A stretch of DNA of 21,731 bases from a virus: IMG/VR virus record IMGVR_UViG_3300035660_000095, positions 1-21,731 of that record, one strand, 5' to 3'. Below the pieces are notes generated by a model. The model did not search any database. It was not told where the DNA came from and was given only the letters and a program-made list of their open reading frames with translations. Below are positions 1 to 9,702 of the stretch, piece after piece. The first letter of the stretch is position 1, and each line of letters starts with the position of its first letter. Position numbers and translations under genes: made by a program.

Positions 1-3000
1 AGCTGTGAAATTATTTAGTAAATAATTTAATGAAGATGTTACGTAATTCCATTGGGAGTTAATAGGAACCACACTAGAAACTTCATAAGAAGTAAATAAC
101 TGATCAACCATTCTCATTTCTGAACCGGAATATTCTCCAGTGAACATTTCTTGATTGTTTGATCTGATTATATTTAATTTTCCATATGGGGTCAAAACTG
201 AAGCAGTGTATGATGTATTTATTACTTTTCCAAACGCACTACTTCCTGAAATATCAATCATATCAATAGATCCGGACCAATCGTATTCTCCAGCGACAGG
301 CTCTACTCTTTTGTATTTTGATCTTGTTAAGATATGTGGTTTAATAATTATACCAGCTGTAGTGTTTGCTCTACTTGGTATAAAATCTTTTATAAATTTA
401 AATAATGAGTTATCTAAATACTTTATTATTCTAAGTAAATCAGATACATTATATTTTTTTAAATACTTTTGGAAATACTCTTTAGATAATAATTCTAAAT
501 TAGCGTATCTGGTTTCATATAAGTCAGACGTTCCACCAATATATTGAGCAAGTTCAAATGTACCATAATGATTAATTATATCTTCATTAATCTGATCTGC
601 TGGAGAGAATCCTACTTCAATATCATTAGATGATAATAAAGTATTAGTTGGGTAAATCTGAGAAGATACGTATGGTGATAATAAATTACTTGCGCTAATA
701 TTTAAACGTACTGTATTTACAACAGCTACTTTATTTGTAACTTTATCTGCAATACCAGTTACAGGTGAAGTAATTAATTCAGCAAATTCTTGATTTACAA
801 AACTTCTAGAATTATTTGTACTGAATAATCCATATCCGAATGGTGTTCCACCATTAATAAATGATCCTATATTTTGGTAAACTGCATTAATAGCAGGAAT
901 ATAAAATGATCCAGTTACTGCGGGATGATATGAAGTCAAGGCTGCTTGTGAACTTATAGTAGTTATGCCTAAATCATATAAATCATAATCTTTTGGATTA
1001 GTTTGGAATTGAGGTACGCCTAACCATTGATCATCTGCTGATTGGTAAGGTACATTCAAATTATTACCTAAAGGAAGTCTAAAAATTAATTCAAATAATG
1101 ATGAAGAAATACTGTTCCCTACATAAGAAAGTGAATTTAATACGTGTGTATTAAATGCTGATTCATTAAGAGGGGTGTTCCAATATCTAAGTTCTTGAAA
1201 ATATCCATTAAATTGACTTCCAGTTGGTGCTAAGATATGTGCACTACCAGAAAAACTACCAGTTCCTCCTAAAAATGCTTGGAATGTAGAACAAGTTGCA
1301 GCATCAAAGGACATCCAGCTATAGTTATACGAAGGTTGAGTGGCTCCTGCAATTGTTATACTTGAAGATCCTTCAAAAGCTATTGTATTTATACCTTCTT
1401 CGTTTAAAATAGTACCTTTCGTGTATAACCAATAAACGTTATCGGTGTTGGGATCTTGTCCAACAAAATATCCTCCTGTCTGTCTTTTAATCATTACAGA
1501 CCACCATATGTTAGAGTCAAAGAACGGTAAGTAAATAGGTGTCGATTTAAGCACACCATTAACCCCATTAATATACAATGAAGCATTACCATAATTTTGA
1601 TAACTGCTTGTGGGAACAGACGAAGTGGAATTATATATAAGATTTACTCCAAATTTAAAAGTACTATCTCTACCTACTTGGAAAAGAGATTGTGAATAAA
1701 AATAAGAAGCTGTTGGTATTCCTTTGGTTTTGAATCTAAATTCAATTGTATCAGGAACTATGTTTGAATTACCAGATACTGCGTTAGCATCTCCAGATAA
1801 TAAATAAGTATAATATGATGGATCCCAAGGTAATGTAATACATTGCAATGGACTATTTTCATATGCTAATGAAAATCTGTTAACTATATATCTTGTATTT
1901 GTATCAGTATTATACCCTCCAAATTCATTAATTCTTAAAATGGTATCTGGCACACCAAAACAGTTAATTAACGCTCTTAAACCGCGTTCTGTACCTTTTG
2001 TCTTTAGTAAATAAGGGATATTGTGATATATCCTTTTATAATATTCTGTAGTTATATCATCTGCACTAGATAAAGGCAGTGAAGATGTTATATAATATGT
2101 AATACCTTCTGAACCAGTGGGTAGAGTGTTTTGCCCGTTTGAATTATACCCAAATAGTGAATAATAAATGTTATCTGATACGTTTGTATTTGTATATAAC
2201 TTCACTCCCAATGCTTTTAATGCATTAGATACAACATCTTTAGATATACCTTTATTTACATCATTATTTGCATTAAATCTTTCACTTACATCTTTATAAT
2301 AAACCCAAATATTATCAAAGTGTTGAGCAACCATATCTAAAAATAATTGATATGGTCTATTAATACTATCGTCCTTTATAAATTCAGGTACAAGATGGAA
2401 TACCCAGTCTGGGTTCTGATTATCATATACGTTAGCAGTAAATAATTTATTATTATATCCTGCTGTATAGGTATCTACACTACCTAACCAATTTATTGCT
2501 TGTGAACTAGTTACTGAATATAATTGATATGGTTTTGTTGTGCTTACTTTTGGCCAAGCTTGTGATCCGGTTTCAAAATATAAATAATATTCATAACCAT
2601 CAAATTTTTCAATGATATTACTTATTTTATTACCAATGATTGTGCTACCACTAGTTTTGTATTCTTGATTACCAATAACTACTGTATTAAGATTAGTTAA
2701 ATCTGCAGAATAACTTTCTATTAATTGCAGTTTGTATTGAAAATTATATACTCTGTCTGTTGCTGATGAGAAATGTACAAAATTACTAAAGTCAGAATAG
2801 TCAATGTTTATATCATATGATTTATCATCAAATAAACTCTTAATTTGATTAAAAGATGATGTTAATGTTGTCGAAAATAAATCATTATAGTTATATGCCC
2901 CAACAGTTTGAGAAACTTGAGAATTTATATCAACTGAAAAGTTAGGTCCTTTTAATGGAATTGTTGTTTCAGGTATAATATCTTGCTCTATTAAAAACGA

Positions 3001-3657
3001 AACATTGTATGATAAAGGACTTGAAATCCTTTTTACCACCCACAATGTATTTTTAATATCAAATTCATCAGGAAGAGGTTGATACAATTTAATTAAAAGA
3101 GATCCATTCCCATCACTATCTGTATCATATAATACGTTAGTTACTATAACTGTTTTGTTATTACTAAAATTTAATAAAAAATCGTAATAATATGGTTGTC
3201 CTGAATTAGCTACGATGAATGATTGAAATAAAATTGCTAACTCATCGTTGGATAATTGTTGTGGAGTTATTCTTATTTCTGTTCTTGTACCAGATATTTC
3301 TTTAATCCAAAAACGATTAGAAAAACTACTATTAAATAATTTTTTGTAAAAATTATAATTTATTATAACAGATCCTCTATCAATTCCAAACGTGTTAACG
3401 TCTGATTGTGGATCTAGAGTTATAGATGAGTAAGTATTACCTAGTGCGTTATTTTGTTGAGGAGTATATTTAGATGAGTCGTATTCAGAATATAATAATT
3501 GTTCATTTAAAGAATAGATAAAATATTCTATATAATCATCTACATCTCCAAATGACTGATTAATTTCAAAATTAGGGATTAGAATATTATCAGATTCAGA
3601 ATATGTTTGATATTCGTTCGTTGTATTAACTAAAGATGTTTGTATTTTTACGCTCAT
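1..3657 (-). CDS. Large baseplate/tail structural protein with tail-protein-I-like segment and LamG domain (3' end outside window)
   Basis: The frame is open from the ATG at 3657 to the left edge: 1219 codons with no stop, so the C-terminus is missing. The start overlaps the stop of the upstream 111-aa gene in an ATGA. Residues about 540-571 contain a segment around 'NIPYLLKTKGTERGLRALI', which resembles the conserved KGT region of phage tail protein I / wedge proteins. Residues about 630-840 look like a concanavalin A/LamG-type beta-sandwich: an early 'DTIEFRFKTKG' strand, a later 'WWSVMIKRQ' strand, and a terminal 'GYFQELRYWN' strand. The rest is Ser/Thr/Asn/Tyr-rich beta-type sequence, as in tail fibres and adhesins. 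Its place after gp6 matches the slot of T4 gp7/gp8/gp10. I infer a baseplate or proximal fibre protein that may bind surface glycans; the exact T4 equivalent cannot be assigned. Confidence 0.8.
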   Translation of the reverse strand, partial: MSVKIQTSLVNTTNEYQTYSESDNILIPNFEINQSFGDVDDYIEYFIYSLNEQLLYSEYDSSKYTPQQNNALGNTYSSITLDPQSDVNTFGIDRGSVIINYNFYKKLFNSSFSNRFWIKEISGTRTEIRITPQQLSNDELAILFQSFIVANSGQPYYYDFLLNFSNNKTVIVTNVLYDTDSDGNGSLLIKLYQPLPDEFDIKNTLWVVKRISSPLSYNVSFLIEQDIIPETTIPLKGPNFSVDINSQVSQTVGAYNYNDLFSTTLTSSFNQIKSLFDDKSYDINIDYSDFSNFVHFSSATDRVYNFQYKLQLIESYSADLTNLNTVVIGNQEYKTSGSTIIGNKISNIIEKFDGYEYYLYFETGSQAWPKVSTTKPYQLYSVTSSQAINWLGSVDTYTAGYNNKLFTANVYDNQNPDWVFHLVPEFIKDDSINRPYQLFLDMVAQHFDNIWVYYKDVSERFNANNDVNKGISKDVVSNALKALGVKLYTNTNVSDNIYYSLFGYNSNGQNTLPTGSEGITYYITSSLPLSSADDITTEYYKRIYHNIPYLLKTKGTERGLRALINCFGVPDTILRINEFGGYNTDTNTRYIVNRFSLAYENSPLQCITLPWDPSYYTYLLSGDANAVSGNSNIVPDTIEFRFKTKGIPTASYFYSQSLFQVGRDSTFKFGVNLIYNSTSSVPTSSYQNYGNASLYINGVNGVLKSTPIYLPFFDSNIWWSVMIKRQTGGYFVGQDPNTDNVYWLYTKGTILNEEGINTIAFEGSSSITIAGATQPSYNYSWMSFDAATCSTFQAFLGGTGSFSGSAHILAPTGSQFNGYFQELRYWNTPLNESAFNTHVLNSLSYVGNSISSSLFELIFRLPLGNNLNVPYQSADDQWLGVPQFQTNPKDYDLYDLGITTISSQAALTSYHPAVTGSFYIPAINAVYQNIGSFINGGTPFGYGLFSTNNSRSFVNQEFAELITSPVTGIADKVTNKVAVVNTVRLNISASNLLSPYVSSQIYPTNTLLSSNDIEVGFSPADQINEDIINHYGTFELAQYIGGTSDLYETRYANLELLSKEYFQKYLKKYNVSDLLRIIKYLDNSLFKFIKDFIPSRANTTAGIIIKPHILTRSKYKRVEPVAGEYDWSGSIDMIDISGSSAFGKVINTSYTASVLTPYGKLNIIRSNNQEMFTGEYSGSEMRMVDQLFTSYEVSSVVPINSQWNYVTSSLNYLLNNFTA

Positions 3658-3989
3658 TTACCTAAAGAACTTACTTTATTTTGATTTGCTTCTAACAACT
3701 GTTGTCTTAGTGAGTTAATTTCTTCTATTAATGCTTTTTCAGAATCAGATAAAACTGATCCTCCCACATATTCAGAACTTCTCTTAATTAAATATTCATG
3801 AGAATTTATTTCACCATTAACGGGAATTTCAAAAAATAGTTGTTCATAATATTCAAAAAATTTATCAACCGTTAATACATCCTCTACTTGTGGTACTGGA
3901 GCAGATACTAGTTCTGTAAATTTAGTTTGTACTACTTTTGGGTATTCAACTGAACTGTAAACTTTTCTTACTAAGGATGTCTTTTCCAT
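3654..3989 (-). CDS. Small conserved-looking protein of the baseplate operon, C-terminal coiled coil
   Basis: 111 aa, not recognised as a named family. The N-terminal two thirds is mixed, with a Pro/Val-rich stretch near residue 30. The last 30 residues form a likely coiled coil around 'ALIEEINSLRQQLLEANQ'. The start codon overlaps the stop of the 388-aa gene (TAATG), and its own stop overlaps the ATG of the giant LamG protein (ATGA), so the three genes are probably translationally coupled. The position suggests a small attachment or assembly factor for the large structural protein that follows. The function is inferred from context only. Confidence 0.75.
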   Translation of the reverse strand: MEKTSLVRKVYSSVEYPKVVQTKFTELVSAPVPQVEDVLTVDKFFEYYEQLFFEIPVNGEINSHEYLIKRSSEYVGGSVLSDSEKALIEEINSLRQQLLEANQNKVSSLGK

Positions 3990-5155
3990 TATCTAATAAC
4001 TTTAAATATTATATCATTATCGACTAATACTTCTTCTAATGAAGGTAATATCGTTTTAATTACAATTTTATAATATCTTTCAGGCTGTAATCCATTCATA
4101 TATACCTTAAAATAATTACCGTTAGTATCAGCACTTAACTTAGTGTATGATGAATCAAAATCTACAATATATTCTTTTGTTTTATAATCTTGGATAGCCC
4201 AATAACTACTTGAACTTAAATATTTCCAATTTAAATATATAGATGAAGTACTAAACTGTCTCACAGGGTACTTGTCTTTTGCTTTAAATCTAAAATTGTA
4301 AATTGCATTTTCTTTATATGTACTACGATTATTTTCACAAGCAATAATAAAATTACTATCTAATAAAAAAGGTATCGCTGAACTAGTTACAAATGATGAA
4401 TCATCCCACTTAAAATCGATACATGGAGGATAAATGGTATGAGTATCCATTGAAAAGAATTTCAAATCTATGTATGATGAGGTCATCATTTCAATAGATG
4501 AAGTATGTTTAACTATTAATCCATAATTTATAGATCCGGAAAACCACTGTGATACCATTGATGTAATATTCATATACACATCTTTTGGTGATGTATATTG
4601 GAATGATTGAGACGAAGAAATATTACTATTCCACGTACCTCCACCAGTAACAAATAAATAATTCATCGTTCCGTATGCAGAATTCCAAGCAGCGGTTGTT
4701 CCAGCTTGTCCAGAGTATTGCCAACCCACTCCGTTTTCCGTTTCAGGCCAATCATTAAATGTACCAGTACCCATATCCCAGCTTTGAGATAAAGGATAAC
4801 AATTTAATGTATAATTTAATGATAGGTTTTGTGCAAAAGCTAAATATAATCTTAAATCGGCTCTAAAAGAAGATGAATTAAGTGTTTTAACATAAGCTAT
4901 ATCAGTATCAGAAAAAGAAATAATAGCACGTCTAATATCTTCATTAGGTGCGTTATTTAACAATGCGTTGTTTGCTATATAAGAAAAATCATAATTAAAA
5001 TAAGGTGATTTTTCAATTTGACCAATATTAGATCTTAAATAATCTAGTGAATTTTTAGCTGATACTTCTAGTATAGCGTCCCTTCCAGCGTTTCTATATG
5101 CGTACCTGGAATAAAGTGTTGCATCTTTGTTTGGAAAAATCTTGTAAACAGCCAT
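3989..5155 (-). CDS. DNRLRE-like carbohydrate-binding-type structural protein
   Basis: 388 aa. Residues about 5-230 resemble the DNRLRE (CBM96-like) beta-sandwich fold: it opens with 'IFPNKDATLYSRY', has an 'RRAIISFSDTDI' strand, then a long stretch with 'YPLSQSWDMGTG', and ends with 'VSQWFSGSINYGLIVKH', the typical 'W..G..N.Gl.lk' ending. The C-terminal third, about residues 290-388, looks like one or two fibronectin/Ig-like strands. There is no signal peptide, as expected for a virion protein. It lies between gp6 and the LamG-containing giant gene, so it is probably a baseplate or fibre component that binds polysaccharide. The ATG at 5155 follows an A/T-only leader with a dyad element at 5171-5186. 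The domain call is by eye from motif order, so it is moderately secure. Confidence 0.72.
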   Translation of the reverse strand: MAVYKIFPNKDATLYSRYAYRNAGRDAILEVSAKNSLDYLRSNIGQIEKSPYFNYDFSYIANNALLNNAPNEDIRRAIISFSDTDIAYVKTLNSSSFRADLRLYLAFAQNLSLNYTLNCYPLSQSWDMGTGTFNDWPETENGVGWQYSGQAGTTAAWNSAYGTMNYLFVTGGGTWNSNISSSQSFQYTSPKDVYMNITSMVSQWFSGSINYGLIVKHTSSIEMMTSSYIDLKFFSMDTHTIYPPCIDFKWDDSSFVTSSAIPFLLDSNFIIACENNRSTYKENAIYNFRFKAKDKYPVRQFSTSSIYLNWKYLSSSSYWAIQDYKTKEYIVDFDSSYTKLSADTNGNYFKVYMNGLQPERYYKIVIKTILPSLEEVLVDNDIIFKVIR

Positions 5156-5170
5156 TTATTTATACTTTAT

Positions 5171-5186
5171 ATCATATAAATATGAT
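5171..5186 (-). promoter_or_regulatory. Dyad element with ATATTTAT core upstream of the 388-aa gene
   Basis: The plus strand reads ATCATATAAATATGAT, seven-base arms around a central AA; the coding strand carries the ATATTTAT core at 5183-5176. It lies in the 47-base gap between gp6 and the next gene, 20 bases before the start codon. The same core recurs in six other minus-strand gaps. It is a candidate late-promoter element; function not shown. Confidence 0.5.
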
Positions 5187-5202
5187 TTTTCCCAAAACTA
5201 TA

Positions 5203-7080
5203 TTAATATGTAACTACTTTACCTCTAATATCTTGTTTCGGGTATTTTACTTCAAAAATAGAAGGATCCAAAGAAGGATATATAATTCCATTTCTAGTAC
5301 CTGATGTAATATCATATGAATATCTAGAATACCCAGAGGATTCACCTGATTTATTACTTATCGTTACTTTACTTACAGTTTGAACACCTTCTACTTGATC
5401 TAAAGTAGAATATATATTTGATAATATAATTGGTTGATTTATTTGCCAAGTATCGGTATCAAAATAATCTTGTAATGCTATAATACACTTACCTAGTACT
5501 TCTCTGTTAGAATAATTTGGTCTTAAAATAATTTCAAAATCTACTATAATATTAATTATATACGCATCTCTGATAGTGATTGTATCAGTCATCATACGAT
5601 ATTGTCGTAAATACGTTTTTAAATTATTTTTTAATGTAATAGAAGGTAATGTTAAATTTTGATTTAAATCATATCCTAATACATAAAGTGTTATTGAGTT
5701 AGGATCTTTTAATTCATTATTACCTTGGATAATATTACTAAAAGTGATAATGTCTTTAGTAATGTATGCTTTAGCTACCTCTCCATATTTTGCAGGCATA
5801 CTAGATGCAAAAGCTAAATAATCATTTTGTGTTACAGCTCTCATTTGTGTGGGGAACTGTGCTAAAGTATTTAAACGAATTTCTTCAATTGTATCGCCAT
5901 CCCCACCACCTGTTGCTGCTGCTAGGTTATTAACTTGTAAAGATGATTTAATAAGATTTAATGTAGTAGCATCAACTGAATTTCCTGCATATGGGGTAGC
6001 TACATATGTATTTATACTAGTTATTGTATTACTAGGAACATTTGCTTGTGCTCCACCACCTACTAAATATTGAAAAGTCAGTGTTGTGTTAGATGGTGCT
6101 AATCCATATGTATATGTAGATGTAAAATTAGTTGGATCGTATGCTGTATTTAACTTACTTAATCCATCCATTGTTCCTATACCAACTTTAGTTGGATTAG
6201 GAATTACAGATTCATCTGCATTTGTATTTACTCCGGCGCCAAATTGAATTTGTAATGTAGTTGGATTTATTACTCTTGTAACAAATCTTTTTGGTACTTT
6301 TTTAAGTTGCAATAAATAAGGTACTTGTCCGTCATTAACTGCGAATGAAGGAGAAATTCCCGGAATGTTTGCTATTGAATCAAGAATTGTATCTTGAGCA
6401 AGATATGGTACTTCATACCATTTGTTATTATCACTATCTCTTACATCTAATATTTGAATAATATTTGTATCTTGAATTTCTACAGTATTAAATTTTGTTG
6501 CATTAGTAAATGTAAATGGTGCTGTCTTAATTTCACCTGAAATAGCTTTTATATTCTTCTTTAAAAGATAATATGTTGGATCACCACTTCCGTTATATGA
6601 ATAAATTGATATGTCGGTTGGATCTGAAGAACTAGATACTGAAAAATTAACTCTATCAGCTACATAAAATAATGAATTATTTATTGTAGATTTAAGAACC
6701 ATTCCTTCAGAGATATTTAATGCATAATCCCAATTTGGAGTTTTAGCACCAGATGATCCTTGTGATGGTATTATTTGAGATATTACAATATCAACAGTCG
6801 CAGCTGAAATTACCTTAGGTTTATACCCCATCATGTATGATAAAGCGTATAAATTTTTAGATTGCTTAGCAAAAGGTAAATATGATTCTTGAATTTGATT
6901 ATCTAAATAAAAAGATAATACATCGCCCACATAAGCTGCCATATCAATAAACATTGATCCAGGAGACGCTGTTGAGAAATCATTATATGATGTAGGAAAA
7001 TATGCTTTTGCATATTCTACTAATGCTGATTTAAAATCAGTAAAGTCTTTATTAAGATATTGTATATTTTTATCAGCCAT
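5203..7080 (-). CDS. gp6: Baseplate wedge protein gp6
   Basis: 625 aa from the ATG at 7080, close to the 660 aa of T4 gp6. The N-terminal 80 residues carry the family signature: 'DFTDFKSALVEYAKAYFP', then 'SPGSMFIDMAAYVGDVLSFY', then 'YALSYMMGYKP'. The middle is beta-rich, and the C-terminal part (about 480-600) has the helical and beta segments typical of wedge/gpJ-like proteins. Gp6 forms the ring of wedge dimers that joins the baseplate periphery to the hub and changes shape on contraction. I reject the in-frame TTG start at 7089: starting at 7080 gives an 8-base overlap with the gp25 stop, in line with the other junctions here. It follows gp25, the same order as in T4. Identification is firm. 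Confidence 0.95.
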   Translation of the reverse strand: MADKNIQYLNKDFTDFKSALVEYAKAYFPTSYNDFSTASPGSMFIDMAAYVGDVLSFYLDNQIQESYLPFAKQSKNLYALSYMMGYKPKVISAATVDIVISQIIPSQGSSGAKTPNWDYALNISEGMVLKSTINNSLFYVADRVNFSVSSSSDPTDISIYSYNGSGDPTYYLLKKNIKAISGEIKTAPFTFTNATKFNTVEIQDTNIIQILDVRDSDNNKWYEVPYLAQDTILDSIANIPGISPSFAVNDGQVPYLLQLKKVPKRFVTRVINPTTLQIQFGAGVNTNADESVIPNPTKVGIGTMDGLSKLNTAYDPTNFTSTYTYGLAPSNTTLTFQYLVGGGAQANVPSNTITSINTYVATPYAGNSVDATTLNLIKSSLQVNNLAAATGGGDGDTIEEIRLNTLAQFPTQMRAVTQNDYLAFASSMPAKYGEVAKAYITKDIITFSNIIQGNNELKDPNSITLYVLGYDLNQNLTLPSITLKNNLKTYLRQYRMMTDTITIRDAYIINIIVDFEIILRPNYSNREVLGKCIIALQDYFDTDTWQINQPIILSNIYSTLDQVEGVQTVSKVTISNKSGESSGYSRYSYDITSGTRNGIIYPSLDPSIFEVKYPKQDIRGKVVTY

Positions 7081-7489
7081 TTTGTGCAAAGCTTAAAAGT
7101 ATGTCGTCTGCTTCTTGAGTATTTTTTATCGAGTAACTAAAAAAAACATACAATAAATGTGAATCTGCATCTGCTGTTATTTTTATTTTATTAATTATTA
7201 TATTGGGAAAATTCATTGCAATCCCATTTACAATAGTTTGTTTAATATCTTCTTCTGTATCACTAACTATAGGTTCAAATAATTTTGATCTTAAATTCAA
7301 TCCAAATTCAGGGTAAAATACCCTTTCGTTTTTATTTGTTAACAAATAATTAATTAGATTTATTTTTATTTGATCTTTTGATGTGTAAATACTTTTAAAA
7401 ACAGACGGATAGTTAAAAGGCATTGATACACCCAATGCTGTACTTGGCTTTAGATCTATTACATTAATATTTTTAGCTTGGTATGCCAT
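7073..7489 (-). CDS. gp25: Baseplate wedge protein gp25
   Basis: 138 aa, close to T4 gp25 (132 aa). It carries the conserved gp25/GPW core: 'NKNERVFYPEFGLNLRS', where the Glu-Arg and Pro-Glu-Phe-Gly are diagnostic, followed by 'LFEP' and then the amphipathic stretch 'DIKQTIVNGI'. Gp25 nucleates sheath assembly on the baseplate by handshake with the first sheath ring, and is conserved across contractile injection systems. Its ATG overlaps the stop of the 216-aa gene (TAATG), and its stop overlaps the start of gp6. Identification is firm. Confidence 0.95.
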   Translation of the reverse strand: MAYQAKNINVIDLKPSTALGVSMPFNYPSVFKSIYTSKDQIKINLINYLLTNKNERVFYPEFGLNLRSKLFEPIVSDTEEDIKQTIVNGIAMNFPNIIINKIKITADADSHLLYVFFSYSIKNTQEADDILLSFAQNG

Positions 7490-8139
7490 TATTTAAATGT
7501 TCTCTTTGCCATTAAAGCAGTATAATCAGGTACATTATCTATTTTAATATTTTCAAGATCAGCTTCAGGATAATAATCTGCGGCTGGAATGTTAGTCGGT
7601 AGTTTTGAAACAAGAGTTGATATTACACTTTTACCTTGTGGTGCTACTGCTTTTAATTCAGGCATTTGTTGCCCTGCAGATTCCATTTGTAGTTGAGGGG
7701 CTTCAAAGGCTGGTCTTTTCTGACCAGGTGCTGGTTTATAATCTACAGGTACCATTTGTGGGGCGCCAGGGGCTTGAGCTTCTGGTACTTCATAATCTTC
7801 GTACTCATCAGGCAACATACTATTAAATGTTTCTGCAAGCATATTCTTTAATGGGTCTTTTGAGTTGATAGGAGCTGTTAAAGGATTTACTCTATTGGTA
7901 GCAGTACCACTACTTGGATGAGAAGCGGGTTGCATTTCTACATTACGTCCTAAAGTACTCTTTTTAATTTCACCAATATAAGATGATTGAGGACCAGCTT
8001 TTTTCCTTTCATTAATCATTGCTTTTAATACAGGAGTAAGCTGCTCTTTAAGTACTTGCTTAACTATTACAGGTAATATTTCTATTAAGCATTCTTCGAT
8101 TTCTTCACGTAAAATCTGTCTAAATTGTTCTGGTTTCAT
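7489..8139 (-). CDS. Unknown 216-aa protein with amphipathic N-terminus and Pro/Gln/Ala-rich linker
   Basis: Not recognised. Residues 1-45 form a continuous amphipathic helix opening 'MKPEQFRQILREEIEECL', which has the same pattern as the start of the 438-aa protein encoded at 17628. Residues about 50-190 are low complexity and rich in Pro, Gln, Ala and Gly, suggesting a disordered linker. The C-terminal 25 residues ('ADLENIKIDNVPDYTALMAK') look like a short ordered motif. It lies directly before gp25 with a TAATG overlap, so it probably belongs to the virion or to baseplate assembly. An analogue of T4 gp53 is possible by position, but I see no sequence support. Confidence 0.75.
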   Translation of the reverse strand: MKPEQFRQILREEIEECLIEILPVIVKQVLKEQLTPVLKAMINERKKAGPQSSYIGEIKKSTLGRNVEMQPASHPSSGTATNRVNPLTAPINSKDPLKNMLAETFNSMLPDEYEDYEVPEAQAPGAPQMVPVDYKPAPGQKRPAFEAPQLQMESAGQQMPELKAVAPQGKSVISTLVSKLPTNIPAADYYPEADLENIKIDNVPDYTALMAKRTFK

Positions 8140-8140
8140 A

Positions 8141-8154
8141 TTAATAAATATTAA
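8141..8154 (-). promoter_or_regulatory. Dyad element with ATATTTAT core upstream of the 216-aa gene
   Basis: The plus strand reads TTAATAAATATTAA, six-base arms around AA; the coding-strand core is at 8151-8144. It lies in the 27-base gap after the 510-aa gene. Only four bases separate the core from the ATG, so a transcript started ten bases downstream would begin at or inside the start codon. This copy fits a promoter model least well. Confidence 0.4.
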
Positions 8155-8166
8155 ATAACTATATTA

Positions 8167-9699
8167 TTAAATAGTAGTTAATTGTAGTGCATTTACAATA
8201 TTCAATGGAATTCCATCTGTAATTGCAAAAGATAAATCAGTTATAAGTCCTTCTTTCAATAATTTTAATTTTAACTCTTCAACAAGAACTCTCTTATCCG
8301 AAGCAAAAGTTAGTTCTCCTTGTTCTACCATTATTCCTTTATTATCAAAAGCAATTGCTCTTCTTCTTTTATTTTTTATTCCTTCATCTACTAATTCTTC
8401 ATCAACTATTTTTATTACATACCCACCAAATCTAAATAAATTAGGGTCTTGTGGTACAGCTGCATAAGCATCTGTAAATCCTTTTAACTCATTGATAGTT
8501 TCTTGTAATGATTTAATTGTATTGTTAAAGTCGTTTATCAAACCACTATCATCATTACCTTGTAATACACCACATTGTTCAAGAGTGATAATTAATTTTT
8601 GCACTTCTATAATCATTTGTTGTACTTGAGAAACAATATCAGTAATGAATATTATCATTATTGAAGTTAATGTTATAATTTCTGTTAAAATTTTTCCAAG
8701 TTCAGTTTCTTTCTCTATTAAAGAATTTTTTGCTGATTCTAAACTTGATATTGCACCCAATGTTGGGCCGCCAGGCTGAAATTGACCTGGTATTGATGTT
8801 GGAAGTGGATTAGATTCAAAAATTGAAATTGCTATACTAATAGCTTGCCTTACTACAACTAATATTTTTGCAATAGTGCGAATCATATTTACAATCTTAA
8901 GTATGTTATTACATATTTGTTGAATTGTTTTTAATGAGTTTAAAAATCCTCTCAACGTTGGTAAAATTCTAGTAGGATTTATTACCTGTTGAACTTTATT
9001 AATTTGCTGTTGTAAGTTAGGAAATAAAGCAACAATACTTTGTGCACTTTGTAAAGATGAAACAGCTACTAATATACTATATAATTTATTGATGGTTGAA
9101 AACACATCATTTAGTTGTCCAGAAGGTAATTGAGTAATATTTGCATTAGTATTTAAAAATATCAATATATCATTAACAGTTTTTGTAGCGTCTTCACCAC
9201 CTGGTATGGTAGCTATAAAACTTAATACTTCAGGTGTTAAATTTTGGTTTAAAATATCTCTAATTTCTAAAAAATTTCTTTTAATCTGATCCTTTTGATC
9301 TAATTGTTTTTCTGTATCAAATACTTTACCTTGGGATGGATTTAATAAATTACTAGAAGTATAAAGTTTATTTATTGTTCCACTTAAATTAAAAGCAGTT
9401 GTTTTTATTTTATTAATGTTGTTGCTTAATTTACCGGACGGTTTTAATTTACTTAATGAAAGCTGTCCTAAAGTGTAATTTATAATATTACATACATCAA
9501 CATCATTAAGTAATTCTAGTATTCCAATCATACCAATATACTTAACTGATTTTGTATTTGATAATGTTTTATCGCCAGATAATATTTTATTTACAGCGGT
9601 ATTTAAAGTTACTATTTTTTTAGAAAACCCAAGTATGGCTTTTTCACTTCCAGTTGCAGAAGTCCCATCTGATAATACTGAGCCGAATGATAGTGTCAT
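8167..9699 (-). CDS. Unknown 510-aa helical protein of the baseplate hub operon
   Basis: Not recognised by family. It is almost entirely helical and rich in Ile, Leu, Asn, Ser and Gln. Two strongly hydrophobic stretches stand out: residues about 262-296 ('NILKIVNMIRTIAKILVVVR' and following) and about 335-375 ('IITLTSIMIIFITDIVSQVQ' and following). Between them is a Pro/Gly-rich break near 298-315. The last 90 residues become mixed and charged, with 'FRFGGYVIKIVDEELVDEG' and a Lys/Arg patch. It starts three bases after the stop of the gp5-like gene, so the two are co-translated. It may be a hub, tail-tip or tape-like protein, or one that inserts into a membrane during injection. Confidence 0.75.
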   Translation of the reverse strand: MTLSFGSVLSDGTSATGSEKAILGFSKKIVTLNTAVNKILSGDKTLSNTKSVKYIGMIGILELLNDVDVCNIINYTLGQLSLSKLKPSGKLSNNINKIKTTAFNLSGTINKLYTSSNLLNPSQGKVFDTEKQLDQKDQIKRNFLEIRDILNQNLTPEVLSFIATIPGGEDATKTVNDILIFLNTNANITQLPSGQLNDVFSTINKLYSILVAVSSLQSAQSIVALFPNLQQQINKVQQVINPTRILPTLRGFLNSLKTIQQICNNILKIVNMIRTIAKILVVVRQAISIAISIFESNPLPTSIPGQFQPGGPTLGAISSLESAKNSLIEKETELGKILTEIITLTSIMIIFITDIVSQVQQMIIEVQKLIITLEQCGVLQGNDDSGLINDFNNTIKSLQETINELKGFTDAYAAVPQDPNLFRFGGYVIKIVDEELVDEGIKNKRRRAIAFDNKGIMVEQGELTFASDKRVLVEELKLKLLKEGLITDLSFAITDGIPLNIVNALQLTTI

Positions 9700-9702
9700 A
9701 TA

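Noticed and set aside
155-547. 130-codon plus-strand open frame
   Set aside because: It is antisense to the giant LamG gene, with biased low-complexity translation and no leader signals.
5156-5167. TATAAATA on the minus strand right before the ATG at 5155
   Set aside because: As a -10 box it would start transcription inside the coding region; the dyad at 5171-5186 is better placed.
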